Origin: Victivallales bacterium
GTDB lineage: Bacteria; Verrucomicrobiota; Lentisphaeria; Oligosphaerales; Lenti-02
Assembly: GCA_018648945.1 (NCBI GenBank)
Contig: JABGQJ010000481.1
Span: forward strand, 1 to 6,075
Reading direction: 5' to 3'
DNA: 6,075 nt
This document shows, piece by piece, positions 1 through 6,075 of the stretch (position 1 is its first letter; the number at the start of each line of letters is the position of its first letter). A program made the translations under genes and the position numbers. The notes under the pieces are model-generated. The model was not told where the DNA came from. It worked only from the letters and a program-made list of their open reading frames with translations, and did not search any database.

Positions 1-1
1 C

Positions 2-442
2 TTCCCCCACTTCGGTGTCGCCGGCTACGATCTGACCGTATTGAAGGATGGCCGGATCGTCTTCACCGCCATCGTCTACGGTGTTGGCGTAGATGGCGAA
101 CTGGCCTACGAGTTGTTCCTGTCACGCGACGATGGCAAGACCTGGGAGAAGTCGCGGCCAATTGCAGATCGCGGGGTATGGCCGAGTGCCTGCCGGATGG
201 CGAGCGGCGTGCTCGTCGTCACCTATGGTCGCCCCGACAACTGGCTGGCATTCAGCCTGGACGATGGCAAGACCTGGGGTGGCCATACCCGTTTCGCCCG
301 GGGCGAGTCGAGCAACTACAACAGCATCGAAGAAGTGGCCCCAGGGAAGTTGCTCGTGGTCTACGACCAGCGCTCAATCGGACCCGACGGCAGCATGGTT
401 CGGGCAACCGTCGGCACCTTCGTGACCGTCACCCGCGACTGA
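2..442 (+). CDS. Sialidase-like (BNR/Asp-box) protein, C-terminal part; 5' end outside window
   Basis: The reading frame is open from the left edge and ends at TGA 440-442, giving 146 residues that are clearly a C-terminus. There are two textbook Asp boxes (S-x-D-x-G-x-T-W): SRDDGKTW at bases 122-145 and SLDDGKTW at 254-277. These mark blades of a six-bladed beta-propeller of the sialidase/neuraminidase (GH33-like) type. Downstream, NYNSIEEV followed by GKLLVVYD resembles the GH33 segment carrying the nucleophilic tyrosine (Tyr codon at 317-319). In the known family this Tyr works with an arginine triad to release terminal sialic acid; the N-terminal arginine and acid/base Asp would lie off-window. 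A TTG at 41 lies inside the open frame and is not the start. Location is probably periplasmic or extracellular, but the signal peptide is not visible. Many propellers in this superfamily hydrolyse other substrates or have lost activity, so 'sialidase-like' is the safe call. The last 38 codons recur at 4691-4807. Confidence 0.85.
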   Translation, partial: FPHFGVAGYDLTVLKDGRIVFTAIVYGVGVDGELAYELFLSRDDGKTWEKSRPIADRGVWPSACRMASGVLVVTYGRPDNWLAFSLDDGKTWGGHTRFARGESSNYNSIEEVAPGKLLVVYDQRSIGPDGSMVRATVGTFVTVTRD

Positions 443-568
443 GGCTGGCCTTTTCCTTCTGGGTTGGGCAGGCGGAGAAGCAGCTGCTGACACCGATGTC
501 GGACGGGGCCGCGCCGGTCGCAGTCGTGCGGCCGTGAGGAAGGGGCGGCAGGGCTCGCCAGCTCCATC

Positions 569-3500
569 TCATCGCCCAGATCCGGCACGATCACCTTCCG
601 GGCGAATGCTCACAAACGTGTAGTTGCGGGCGGCCACCGGCACATGGAGGACCGTGCCCTTCAACGGGATCTGGACTGCTCGCCTGGCATCGTGCGCCAC
701 GAGCGCACGTCCTGGCGCCAGGCCAAGCCCTGTCAGATCAAGCTTCAGCTCAACCACCGTCTCTTCTGGTTGCCGATTCACGATGGCCAGGACGGGGCCT
801 CTCTCGGAGAGATAGACTGAGGCCAGGGCGCTGGCGGTCAGGGCCTTCGCGGGGCAATCCCCCTCCCAATAGAGCTTGCGGGGGCAGTCGGCAATTCCCA
901 GTTCGTCGCGCAGGGCCCAGAAGGTCTCCATGGCCTGCGCATTCATATACGACCCACTGCAATTCACGTCATTGACCGCACACATGGCAAGCAGGCTCTC
1001 GCTCGGCTGCGCCTGCGTAAGGTCGTCGGGGTCCTTTGTGCCGCGCCCGAATTCCGGCAGGAAGACATGTTCCAGGCCGCTGGCGGTGCTGCTGTATTCC
1101 ACCCGCCACGCTACATCGTCGAGGTCCTCCATGTAAAACCACTTCTTCTTGTAGAGATCATTCGTGAGTTCCTCCCCGGGCCACCAGAAATCAGCCCAGG
1201 CGTGAACGGGCGGTACGAGCTTGTTGTGTTCATGGGTCAGCCAGTATCGCCGCTCGCCACCAACGGTGCGGAGGAGCGCCGCCAGGCGCTTGGCGACACG
1301 TCGTTTGCCCAGGATTCCGTAGCTCGGACCTGACTTGCCGAAACCGTCTCTGTAGCCGCCGCCAGCGTGAAGGTTGTCCGTGGCATACACGCCGTCCATA
1401 TCGCTGTAGAGTCCTCGGACACCGTAGTCCCGGAGCATGGTGCGCGCGTTGTAGAGCCGCAGGTTCTGGAAACTCGGCGAGGCCGGATCCACACCCGGCA
1501 GGAAGTAGGGTGGTTCGGGCTCGCGCCAGCCCTTCCAGTGGGGGCGGAAACTGTACGGTCCAAAGGTGAGGGAATAGGGGTTGAGCCATATTCCGCGGTA
1601 GAGGTCGAAGGTGGAGTTGTTCTCGGGCGTGGAACTGGCGACGGAATAGTAGAACTGGGTAATGCCCTGCTCCCGGCACTTCCGGTCATGTGCCAGCAAT
1701 TTCTTGCCATTTCGGACGCCCCAGCGGCCCTCCTGCGGTGCATGTACGGTGAACCACGGCTGGGCAGTCTGGTGCTTCGTATGGTTGTAACTGCCGAAGT
1801 TCCACTTGTGGAGGGCTTTGCTCAGCGGCTTGACCGGGGTGGCCTGGAAACCAAACGTGTAGCTGAAGGGCTGAGTCAGCCGGGTGGGCTTGCTGATCAG
1901 ATTCAGGGCTATCCCAGCGTCTTCTCCACCCTTGACAACCAGCAGGTCCTGAGCCCCGTCGGGATGGACCCAGTTCGCCTCCGACTCGCAGAAGTATAGA
2001 AAGCCCTCGTACTCATTCGAGACCCAGAGATATGGCTCAAATCCGCGCCGCCACACCTTGCCGTCCCACGGCAGCCGCCCGTTCCTCAGAGCGCCCATGT
2101 GACGCGTCCCGCGGAGGTACTTGACGATGTCAGGCCGCAACGGCATCGTGAGGCTCAATCGGTCAATGGTGAGGCCCTCCGGCGGCGGCTCAAGGGCAAC
2201 GGTCGCAACGGTCAGACCATCGTACTCCATCCAGTTTGACCAGGCGACCTTGAGCGGAGTGCCCTGGAATACCGCCTTGCCGCTTGTTTCCGCACGGTCG
2301 GGGCGTTGCATGTCGGATTGGGTTGACGTGGTGGTCAGCGGATGATCCGTGCCGTCGATGAGGGCGGAAAGACGGATCGGCGCCCTCAGAATGGGGTTGC
2401 CACCGTTTGCGGCTTGGCTCAGGAACGGGCCATCGAACGTGTAGGAACGGTTCCAGCAACCGATCACTCCCTTGCCGGAGTAGGCCAGCGGGCTCCATGG
2501 TGAGAGCACCTCGTTGGTGACCCCGATCCTGTTCCCCACCCACGGCAGTGGTGGAATCATAAGCTTCCCGGTTACGCGGACTTCGCCTTCCCTGTCAGGC
2601 TGGGACAGACGATAGACCAACGTGTACTCCCCTTCCTTGAACTCGCATGGGACGTGCACTGTCTGTTCCTCGCCTCGGACGGGGAAGCCTTCCTCGTGCG
2701 CCTTGCCCCCCGGGTCCGTCAGAGTGACCTCGACTCGCCCATTCCCTTCCTTCAGCCTATTCTTCCATTCCCTGTCCAGTGCGCTCAAGTCCAGCTTGAG
2801 TCCCAGCCTCTTTTCGGCCGGGAACGGCAGGTACGTGACCCCGATCAGGTCCTTGTGGAGGACCTTCGTCTCGTAGATGAATACCGGTTCGTCGCCACCG
2901 GCGTTCTCGAGGGCTATGCTCAGCAGACCGTCCTTGTAGTCCTCGAAGCCAGAGCGCCAGGAGACGTTGCCGACCGGTTTGACGGGATCCCTGAGAATCT
3001 GCCGGTCGCGGACGCTGAAGATGACCTGTCCCGAACGCGGGCGTTGCGTTGCGAGGCCGAAGGCGAGCTCCCCGAGGGAAATGTCCGCGCCCATCCTGAG
3101 CCTGACGCCGTCCTCGTCTCCGGCAAAGACGAGACGCCCGAACCGGTCCGGGTTCGCACTGTATCCGCCACCGACATAGCACCACTCGGTGTAATCGGAC
3201 CGCAGTGGCTTCTTGCGGTACCAATTGCGGCAGAGGTTGCCCAGCCACACATCGCCCGGCTTCGGCTTCGTCGCCCCGAAATCGCTGAAGGGAACGGCCA
3301 CTTCAAGCGTCCAGATGCCCTTGTCGATGGCGGACCGAGCTCTGATCCGTGAATCCCATTCCTTCCGTCCCGCGCTGCTGCTGTCATAGACGGCATCGCT
3401 GGCGTTGATAACCCACTGGTAGAAGGCCTCGGGCCTGCTCCGATCCGGCGCAAGATAGATTTCGAACGAGTCGTCTTCCCACAGGGGGTCATCATGTTTG

Positions 3501-4480
3501 GTGTGGCGAGACTGAAGCTGGCCCGCGAACGGGCTTTGGAAGGCGATGTAAAGATGCTCCGCACCGTAGCAGAGCGATGCGGTTGCCGTGCGTCGGAAGG
3601 GATAGACACTGAACATCTCCGTCAGTATCGGCACCTCCGACGCCTTCGCCCACGCGATCTCATCCAGCCTGCCGTCCACAGTGATCTTGCCCGTAGCACG
3701 GGGCACGGGCACGCGGTTGATCCGCGTACTGCCGCCAACGACTGCCGTATATTGCCCCAAGACCTCGTCAGCAGGGAGTGCGCCGTCCCAGATCGTCACC
3801 TCGTCGATGGTGGTACGATCCCTGCGGCTTCGTTGCGGCCCGTCCCTGAAGTGATTGTGAGGGATGAGCTTGAAACGCCCTTCGGGCAGACTGGCGAAGG
3901 CATCCCCGCGGAAGAGTTTGGCGGCTGACAGCAGACCGTTGATGTAGAGCTTGGTCCCCTGCTTGTCCCACACGCCCACCAGATTCACCCACTTGCCGTC
4001 CGTCCACGACACAGCACCGGACGCGATGTAATTGGTCCGCTCCCCGGTCGCCCTGTCATGGATGCTGATCCCGAAATTGGCGGCACCCTTGATTGGGGGG
4101 CTGTCGAGGGTCATGTAGTAGGACTTTCCACCCGCTGCGCCGGAGGCAATGAAGAACTCCTGGAATCGGTTCTCCGTGTCGTCCCAGTTGAGCGGCTTCA
4201 CCCAGACTGACACCGTGCCGGCGATGCCGGGCAGGTTGTCTTTGCTCGCGAATGTGCACGTTTCCTCGTCGTCAAGCCTCAGCCCTACGCCCTTGACCCC
4301 TTCCTTGGCCGTGGCCCCAAGGCCGCGCCCAAGATCGCTTTGCCCATCACCCTTCGCGATGCTGGCGTTGGAGGTCAAGTCGTCGAAACCGATCTTGAAG
4401 ACGACGCGTGCTGCCGGTGCGCCCCAGGTCGGGACCAGGCCACACAACATGACAATCAACAGGGATGAGAAGTGCCGCAT
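569..4480 (-). CDS. Secreted multidomain LamG / CBM9-like / GH123-like (DUF6067-type) glycoside hydrolase-like protein
   Basis: This is a 1303-residue protein. The start at 4480 gives a classic signal peptide (MRHFSSLLIVMLCGLVPTWG, cleavage near residue 20). An in-frame ATG at 4549 would add 23 residues ahead of it and lacks a ribosome site; the chosen start has only a weak AAGG 12 bases upstream. Domains by eye: LamG/ConA-like about 28-248 (SVWVKPLNW, KLYING, TTIDEVTIWDGALP); CBM9/DOMON-like about 253-453 (GKITVDGRLDEIAW, DDSFEIYLAP, WTLEVAVPF); a beta-rich linker about 457-642; a GH123-N/DUF6067-like region about 642-877 (WVSNEYEGFLYFCES); a barrel-like region about 882-1207; and a C-terminal beta domain. 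In the barrel, GLYSDMDGVYATDN (Asp1027, codon 1400-1402), the HAGGGY..GFGK stretch and HAWADFWWPGEE match motifs I recall from DUF6067 proteins. Known GH123 enzymes are beta-N-acetylgalactosaminidases. This protein's substrate is unknown and catalysis is unproven. Its stop faces the sialidase stop 126 bp away. Confidence 0.85.
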   Translation of the reverse strand: MRHFSSLLIVMLCGLVPTWGAPAARVVFKIGFDDLTSNASIAKGDGQSDLGRGLGATAKEGVKGVGLRLDDEETCTFASKDNLPGIAGTVSVWVKPLNWDDTENRFQEFFIASGAAGGKSYYMTLDSPPIKGAANFGISIHDRATGERTNYIASGAVSWTDGKWVNLVGVWDKQGTKLYINGLLSAAKLFRGDAFASLPEGRFKLIPHNHFRDGPQRSRRDRTTIDEVTIWDGALPADEVLGQYTAVVGGSTRINRVPVPRATGKITVDGRLDEIAWAKASEVPILTEMFSVYPFRRTATASLCYGAEHLYIAFQSPFAGQLQSRHTKHDDPLWEDDSFEIYLAPDRSRPEAFYQWVINASDAVYDSSSAGRKEWDSRIRARSAIDKGIWTLEVAVPFSDFGATKPKPGDVWLGNLCRNWYRKKPLRSDYTEWCYVGGGYSANPDRFGRLVFAGDEDGVRLRMGADISLGELAFGLATQRPRSGQVIFSVRDRQILRDPVKPVGNVSWRSGFEDYKDGLLSIALENAGGDEPVFIYETKVLHKDLIGVTYLPFPAEKRLGLKLDLSALDREWKNRLKEGNGRVEVTLTDPGGKAHEEGFPVRGEEQTVHVPCEFKEGEYTLVYRLSQPDREGEVRVTGKLMIPPLPWVGNRIGVTNEVLSPWSPLAYSGKGVIGCWNRSYTFDGPFLSQAANGGNPILRAPIRLSALIDGTDHPLTTTSTQSDMQRPDRAETSGKAVFQGTPLKVAWSNWMEYDGLTVATVALEPPPEGLTIDRLSLTMPLRPDIVKYLRGTRHMGALRNGRLPWDGKVWRRGFEPYLWVSNEYEGFLYFCESEANWVHPDGAQDLLVVKGGEDAGIALNLISKPTRLTQPFSYTFGFQATPVKPLSKALHKWNFGSYNHTKHQTAQPWFTVHAPQEGRWGVRNGKKLLAHDRKCREQGITQFYYSVASSTPENNSTFDLYRGIWLNPYSLTFGPYSFRPHWKGWREPEPPYFLPGVDPASPSFQNLRLYNARTMLRDYGVRGLYSDMDGVYATDNLHAGGGYRDGFGKSGPSYGILGKRRVAKRLAALLRTVGGERRYWLTHEHNKLVPPVHAWADFWWPGEELTNDLYKKKWFYMEDLDDVAWRVEYSSTASGLEHVFLPEFGRGTKDPDDLTQAQPSESLLAMCAVNDVNCSGSYMNAQAMETFWALRDELGIADCPRKLYWEGDCPAKALTASALASVYLSERGPVLAIVNRQPEETVVELKLDLTGLGLAPGRALVAHDARRAVQIPLKGTVLHVPVAARNYTFVSIRPEGDRAGSGR

Positions 4481-4578
4481 CGTTCTTGATAGCCTTGTTC
4501 CAGCCAAGCGTGGTGCTGGGCTTACTGTGGCCTCCTGGCGCAGGACCATTCAGACGAGGTTCACGCACAGCCACACCC

Positions 4579-4593
4579 ACCGTTGACAACGGT
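4579..4593. promoter_or_regulatory. 15-bp palindrome (ACCGTT-GAC-AACGGT), candidate operator upstream of the large glycosidase gene
   Basis: Perfect 6-bp arms (ACCGTT 4579-4584 and AACGGT 4588-4593) flank a 3-bp centre. The site lies about 100 bases upstream of the start at 4480. Odd-length palindromes of this size are common targets of dimeric repressors, including LacI/GntR-type regulators of sugar genes, so it could control the glycosidase gene. No regulator gene is visible and there is only one copy, so this is a structural observation with an inferred role. Confidence 0.3.
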
Positions 4594-4623
4594 CACCCAA
4601 AGCAGGCCGCCTCCGGTCGCTTG

Positions 4624-4652
4624 AAAGTAGGGCACTTCCGAGCCTTTCACAA
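4624..4652 (-). promoter_or_regulatory. Weak sigma-70-like promoter candidate for the large glycosidase gene
   Basis: On the minus strand TTGTGA (4652-4647) is followed after exactly 17 bases by TACTTT (4629-4624). These match the -35 and -10 consensus at 4 of 6 and 3 of 6 positions. Transcription from here would start near 4617, placing the palindrome at 4579-4593 just downstream of the start point, a classic repressor position. The match is poor enough to arise by chance in a 200-bp region, and the promoter consensus of this organism's phylum is uncertain. Confidence 0.18.
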
Positions 4653-4690
4653 GCCACGCTACGGCTGTCTCCCACAAGGAGGCCCGGACC

Positions 4691-4807
4691 ATCGAGGAAG
4701 TGGCCCCCGGCAAGTTGCTCGTGGTCCACGACCAGCGCTCAATCGGCCCCGACGGCAACATGGTTCGGGCAACCGTCGGCACCTTCGTGACCGTCACCCG
4801 CGATTGA
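4691..4807 (+). pseudogene. Orphan 3'-terminal fragment of a second sialidase-like gene (duplicate of 326-442)
   Basis: Bases 4691-4807 align without gaps to 326-442 of the sialidase-like gene, from the ATC codon of IEEVAPGK to the TGA stop. There are 7 mismatches in 117 bases. Five are synonymous (GAA/GAG, CCA/CCC, GGG/GGC, GGA/GGC, GAC/GAT) and two change residues (Tyr to His, Ser to Asn), so 36 of 38 residues are kept. Similarity stops abruptly at both ends. Upstream the frame runs back to a TAG at 4628-4630 with no Asp box, no catalytic-Tyr segment and no convincing start codon. The fragment therefore cannot make a functional propeller and is best read as the remnant of a duplicated gene that lost everything but its last 39 codons. 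The synonymous bias suggests both copies were coding while they diverged, though seven differences is a small sample. The flanks, 4481-4690 and 4808-4900, hold no other gene I can recognise. Confidence 0.85.
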
Positions 4808-4900
4808 TACCGATTCCGCGTCGAGCGTGGAGTTCTCCTTGACCGGTGAGGGCCATGGATCCGCCATGCAACACCCTCGGCCGAACGCGTCACGAATCCC

Positions 4901-5929
4901 CTACAGCAACCCCATGGTCTCATCCAGACCGCAGACGATGTTCATGCACTGGATGGCCTGCCCCGACGCGCCCTTGGTGAGGTTGTCGATGGCACTGCTC
5001 AGAATGATGCGCCCGGTATGTTCGTCCCAGGCCCAGCCGATCTCGCAGAAGTTCGTCATGGTCACGTGCTTGGTGTCGGCCAGTCCGCCCTTGGGGAGAA
5101 CGCGCACGAAGGGTTCGTCCACATAGGCGCTCTGCAGGGCCTGCTCCACCTTCCCCGGCGTCGCGCCTGGCATGGCATCCAGCAGGATCGTGGAGTGAAT
5201 GCCCCGGTTCACGGGCATGAGATGGGGGACAAAACTGATCGCTAGGTCGTCGAGGCCGGCGGCCGCCGCAAGTTCCTGCTCGATCTCGGGCAGATGCCGG
5301 TGACCGGTCACGGCATAGGGGCGGACGCTCTCGTTGCACTCGGGGAAGATGTAGGGCAGGTCCACCTTGCGGCCCGCGCCGGAAACCCCGCTCATGCTGA
5401 CCACGGAAATTCCCTGCGGGCTGGCTAGGCCAGCGGCAAGAATGGCGGATGTGGGCAGGATGATACTCGTCGGATAGCAGCCCGCACAGGCAATGAGGTC
5501 AGCCTGGGCAATCTCGGCCCGATAGCGCTCGGGCAAGCCATAGGCGGCCTTGGCGAGCATCTCCGGAGCCGGATGGGGAGCCTTGTAGTAGTGGGCGTAC
5601 TTGGCCGGGTCCCGCAGCCGGAAGTCGGCGCTGATATCGACAACCTTCACCCCCGCCGCCAGCAACGGCAGGGCAAACTCCGTGGCAAGACCATGCGGCA
5701 AAGCCAGGAACGCCACCTCGGCCGCCGCCGCGATCGCGGTGGCATCGGGAGCCATGAAGGTGAGGTCGGACTCCGCGAACCGGGGAAACACCGTGCCGAT
5801 CCGCTGGCCAGCGTACTGCCGCGACGTGATACAGGTGATGTCCACGCCCGGGTGACGCTGCAACAACCGCAGAAGCTCCTCGCCGGAATACCCGGACGCG
5901 CCGACTATCGCTACCTTTACCTGCTTCAT
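4901..5929 (-). CDS. argC: N-acetyl-gamma-glutamyl-phosphate reductase (ArgC)
   Basis: A complete 342-residue protein of the usual ArgC length (about 340-350). It catalyses the NADPH-dependent reduction of N-acetyl-glutamyl-5-phosphate to N-acetylglutamate-5-semialdehyde, the third step of arginine synthesis, in the cytoplasm. The N-terminus VAIVGASGYSGEELLRLL is the Rossmann dinucleotide loop. Further family signatures are the ALPHG segment near 76-80, VDISADFRLRD near 97-107, the catalytic cysteine Cys151 in AGCYPTS, SGVSGAGRK near 180-188, GHRHLPEIEQEL near 209-220 and PHLMPVNRGIHST near 235-247. The residue before GC is Ala where many ArgC have Pro. The ATG start is supported by a GAGGA ribosome site 9 bases upstream. 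It follows rpsI on the same strand but is separated by a strong terminator, so it needs its own promoter or readthrough. No argJ or argB follows within the window; downstream lie the sialidase remnant and the glycosidase region. Confidence 0.97.
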   Translation of the reverse strand: MKQVKVAIVGASGYSGEELLRLLQRHPGVDITCITSRQYAGQRIGTVFPRFAESDLTFMAPDATAIAAAAEVAFLALPHGLATEFALPLLAAGVKVVDISADFRLRDPAKYAHYYKAPHPAPEMLAKAAYGLPERYRAEIAQADLIACAGCYPTSIILPTSAILAAGLASPQGISVVSMSGVSGAGRKVDLPYIFPECNESVRPYAVTGHRHLPEIEQELAAAAGLDDLAISFVPHLMPVNRGIHSTILLDAMPGATPGKVEQALQSAYVDEPFVRVLPKGGLADTKHVTMTNFCEIGWAWDEHTGRIILSSAIDNLTKGASGQAIQCMNIVCGLDETMGLL

Positions 5930-5938
5930 CGAACCTGT

Positions 5939-5943
5939 TCCTC
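5939..5943 (-). promoter_or_regulatory. argC ribosome binding site (GAGGA), within a possible small hairpin
   Basis: GAGGA on the minus strand ends 9 bases before the argC ATG, which supports that start. In the transcript, GTTCTCA (5956-5950) can pair with TGAG-G-AAC (5944-5937) around a 5-base loop, with one bulged G. This would cover the ribosome site and could modulate argC translation. The pairing is seen; the regulatory role is inferred. Confidence 0.6.
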
Positions 5944-5963
5944 ACAGACTGAGAACCGAACAT

Positions 5964-6000
5964 AAAAAAGCCGGACCGATGGGAAGTCCCATGGTCCGGC
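5964..6000 (-). terminator. Rho-independent terminator of the rpsI transcript
   Basis: On the minus strand the arm GCCGGACCATGGG (6000-5988), a 4-base loop and the arm CCCATCGGTCCGGC (5983-5970) form a 13-bp GC-rich stem with one unpaired base. Six Ts follow immediately (5969-5964). It begins 22 bases after the rpsI stop codon, so it ends the ribosomal-protein transcript. The plus strand has no T-run after the stem, so it works in one direction only. It lies only 34 bases upstream of the argC start. Confidence 0.93.
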
Positions 6001-6022
6001 CGGATAGAAAACCGAGAAACGC

Positions 6023-6075
6023 TTACCGCTTGGAGAACTGGAAGCGCTTACGTGCTCCGGGCTGACCGGGCTTGT
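6023..6075 (-). CDS. rpsI: 30S ribosomal protein S9, C-terminal 16 residues; rest outside window
   Basis: Reading leftwards from the window edge, after two leading bases, the frame gives KPGQPGARKRFQFSKR and then TAA at 6025-6023. The ending QFSKR with a preceding run of basic residues is the near-universal C-terminus of bacterial ribosomal protein S9. In the ribosome this tail reaches into the 30S P site and contacts tRNA. Only 16 residues are visible, but the signature is very specific, and the terminator directly behind it fits the end of an rplM-rpsI transcript (rplM, for L13, would lie further right and is not seen). Confidence 0.93.
   Translation of the reverse strand, partial: KPGQPGARKRFQFSKR

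Noticed and set aside
128..278. Exact 19-bp direct repeat (copies at 128-146 and 260-278)
   Set aside because: It encodes the DDGKTW core of the two Asp boxes in the same frame and is explained by propeller blade repetition, so it is not a separate element.
507..533. GGCCGC...GCGGCC inverted repeat in the convergent gap, considered as a shared terminator
   Set aside because: The stem is only 6 bp with a 15-base loop and no T-run on either strand. Nothing else in 443-568 looks like a terminator.
1367..3352. Long plus-strand open frames (for example 1367-1999 and 2654-3352) antisense to the large glycosidase gene
   Set aside because: They have no recognisable domains or ribosome sites and lie fully opposite a gene whose domain motifs are continuous. 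High GC content makes such shadow frames common.
4419..4480. Lipoprotein signal in the large protein (Cys12 within VMLCGL)
   Set aside because: The residue before the cysteine is Leu rather than Gly, Ala or Ser, and the hydrophobic stretch before it is too short. A standard signal peptide cut near residue 20 fits better.
326..4807. Composite transposon or insertion sequence bounded by the 117-bp repeats
   Set aside because: There is no transposase or integrase, the repeats are coding sequence of a glycosidase, and no short target-site duplication is visible at their edges.
4853..4868. CATGG-ATCCG-CCATG inverted repeat downstream of argC, considered as its terminator
   Set aside because: The stem has only 5 bp and no T-run follows on the minus strand.
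4561..4923. Minus-strand open frame of 120 codons crossing the sialidase remnant and the argC 3' end
   Set aside because: It is antisense to the remnant, overlaps the argC end out of frame and shows no family features. An equivalent antisense frame appears opposite the intact copy at 361-594, so it is a by-product of the repeat.

Overview
The window is GC-rich bacterial DNA with two parts. The right edge is core chromosome on the minus strand: the last 16 residues of ribosomal protein S9 (rpsI), a strong intrinsic terminator, and a complete argC for arginine biosynthesis. The left three quarters is an accessory glycan-degradation region. It holds the C-terminal end of a sialidase-like protein on the plus strand and a complete, very large secreted multidomain glycoside-hydrolase-like protein on the minus strand. 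The large protein combines a LamG-like domain, a CBM9-like domain and a GH123/DUF6067-like region. This mix is typical of genomes from the Planctomycetota, Lentisphaerota, Verrucomicrobiota, Hydrogenedentota or Armatimonadota. That placement is inferred from family content and an rpsI-argC neighbourhood, and the window has no taxonomic marker long enough to settle it.

Layout from left to right: sialidase-like C-terminus (2-442, +); a 126-bp convergent gap with no clear terminator; the LamG/CBM9/GH123-like protein (569-4480, -); a roughly 420-bp gene-poor stretch (4481-4900); argC (4901-5929, -); a terminator (5964-6000, -); and the rpsI 3' end (6023-6075, -). The gene-poor stretch contains the upstream region of the large gene with a 15-bp palindrome, and a 117-bp orphan copy of the sialidase gene's 3' end (4691-4807, +).

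The most notable observation is that orphan copy. Bases 4691-4807 match bases 326-442 without gaps at 110 of 117 positions, including the stop codon, and 36 of 38 residues are the same. The rest of the second sialidase gene is absent. The two copies are direct repeats bracketing the oppositely oriented large gene, so the region looks like the product of gene duplication followed by deletion or insertion next to the conserved rpsI-argC block.

Functionally, the sialidase-like protein and the GH123-like protein could act together outside the cytoplasm on sialylated or amino-sugar-containing glycans. They converge rather than form an operon, so cooperation is an inference from proximity. No RNA gene, CRISPR array, transposase or defence system was seen.
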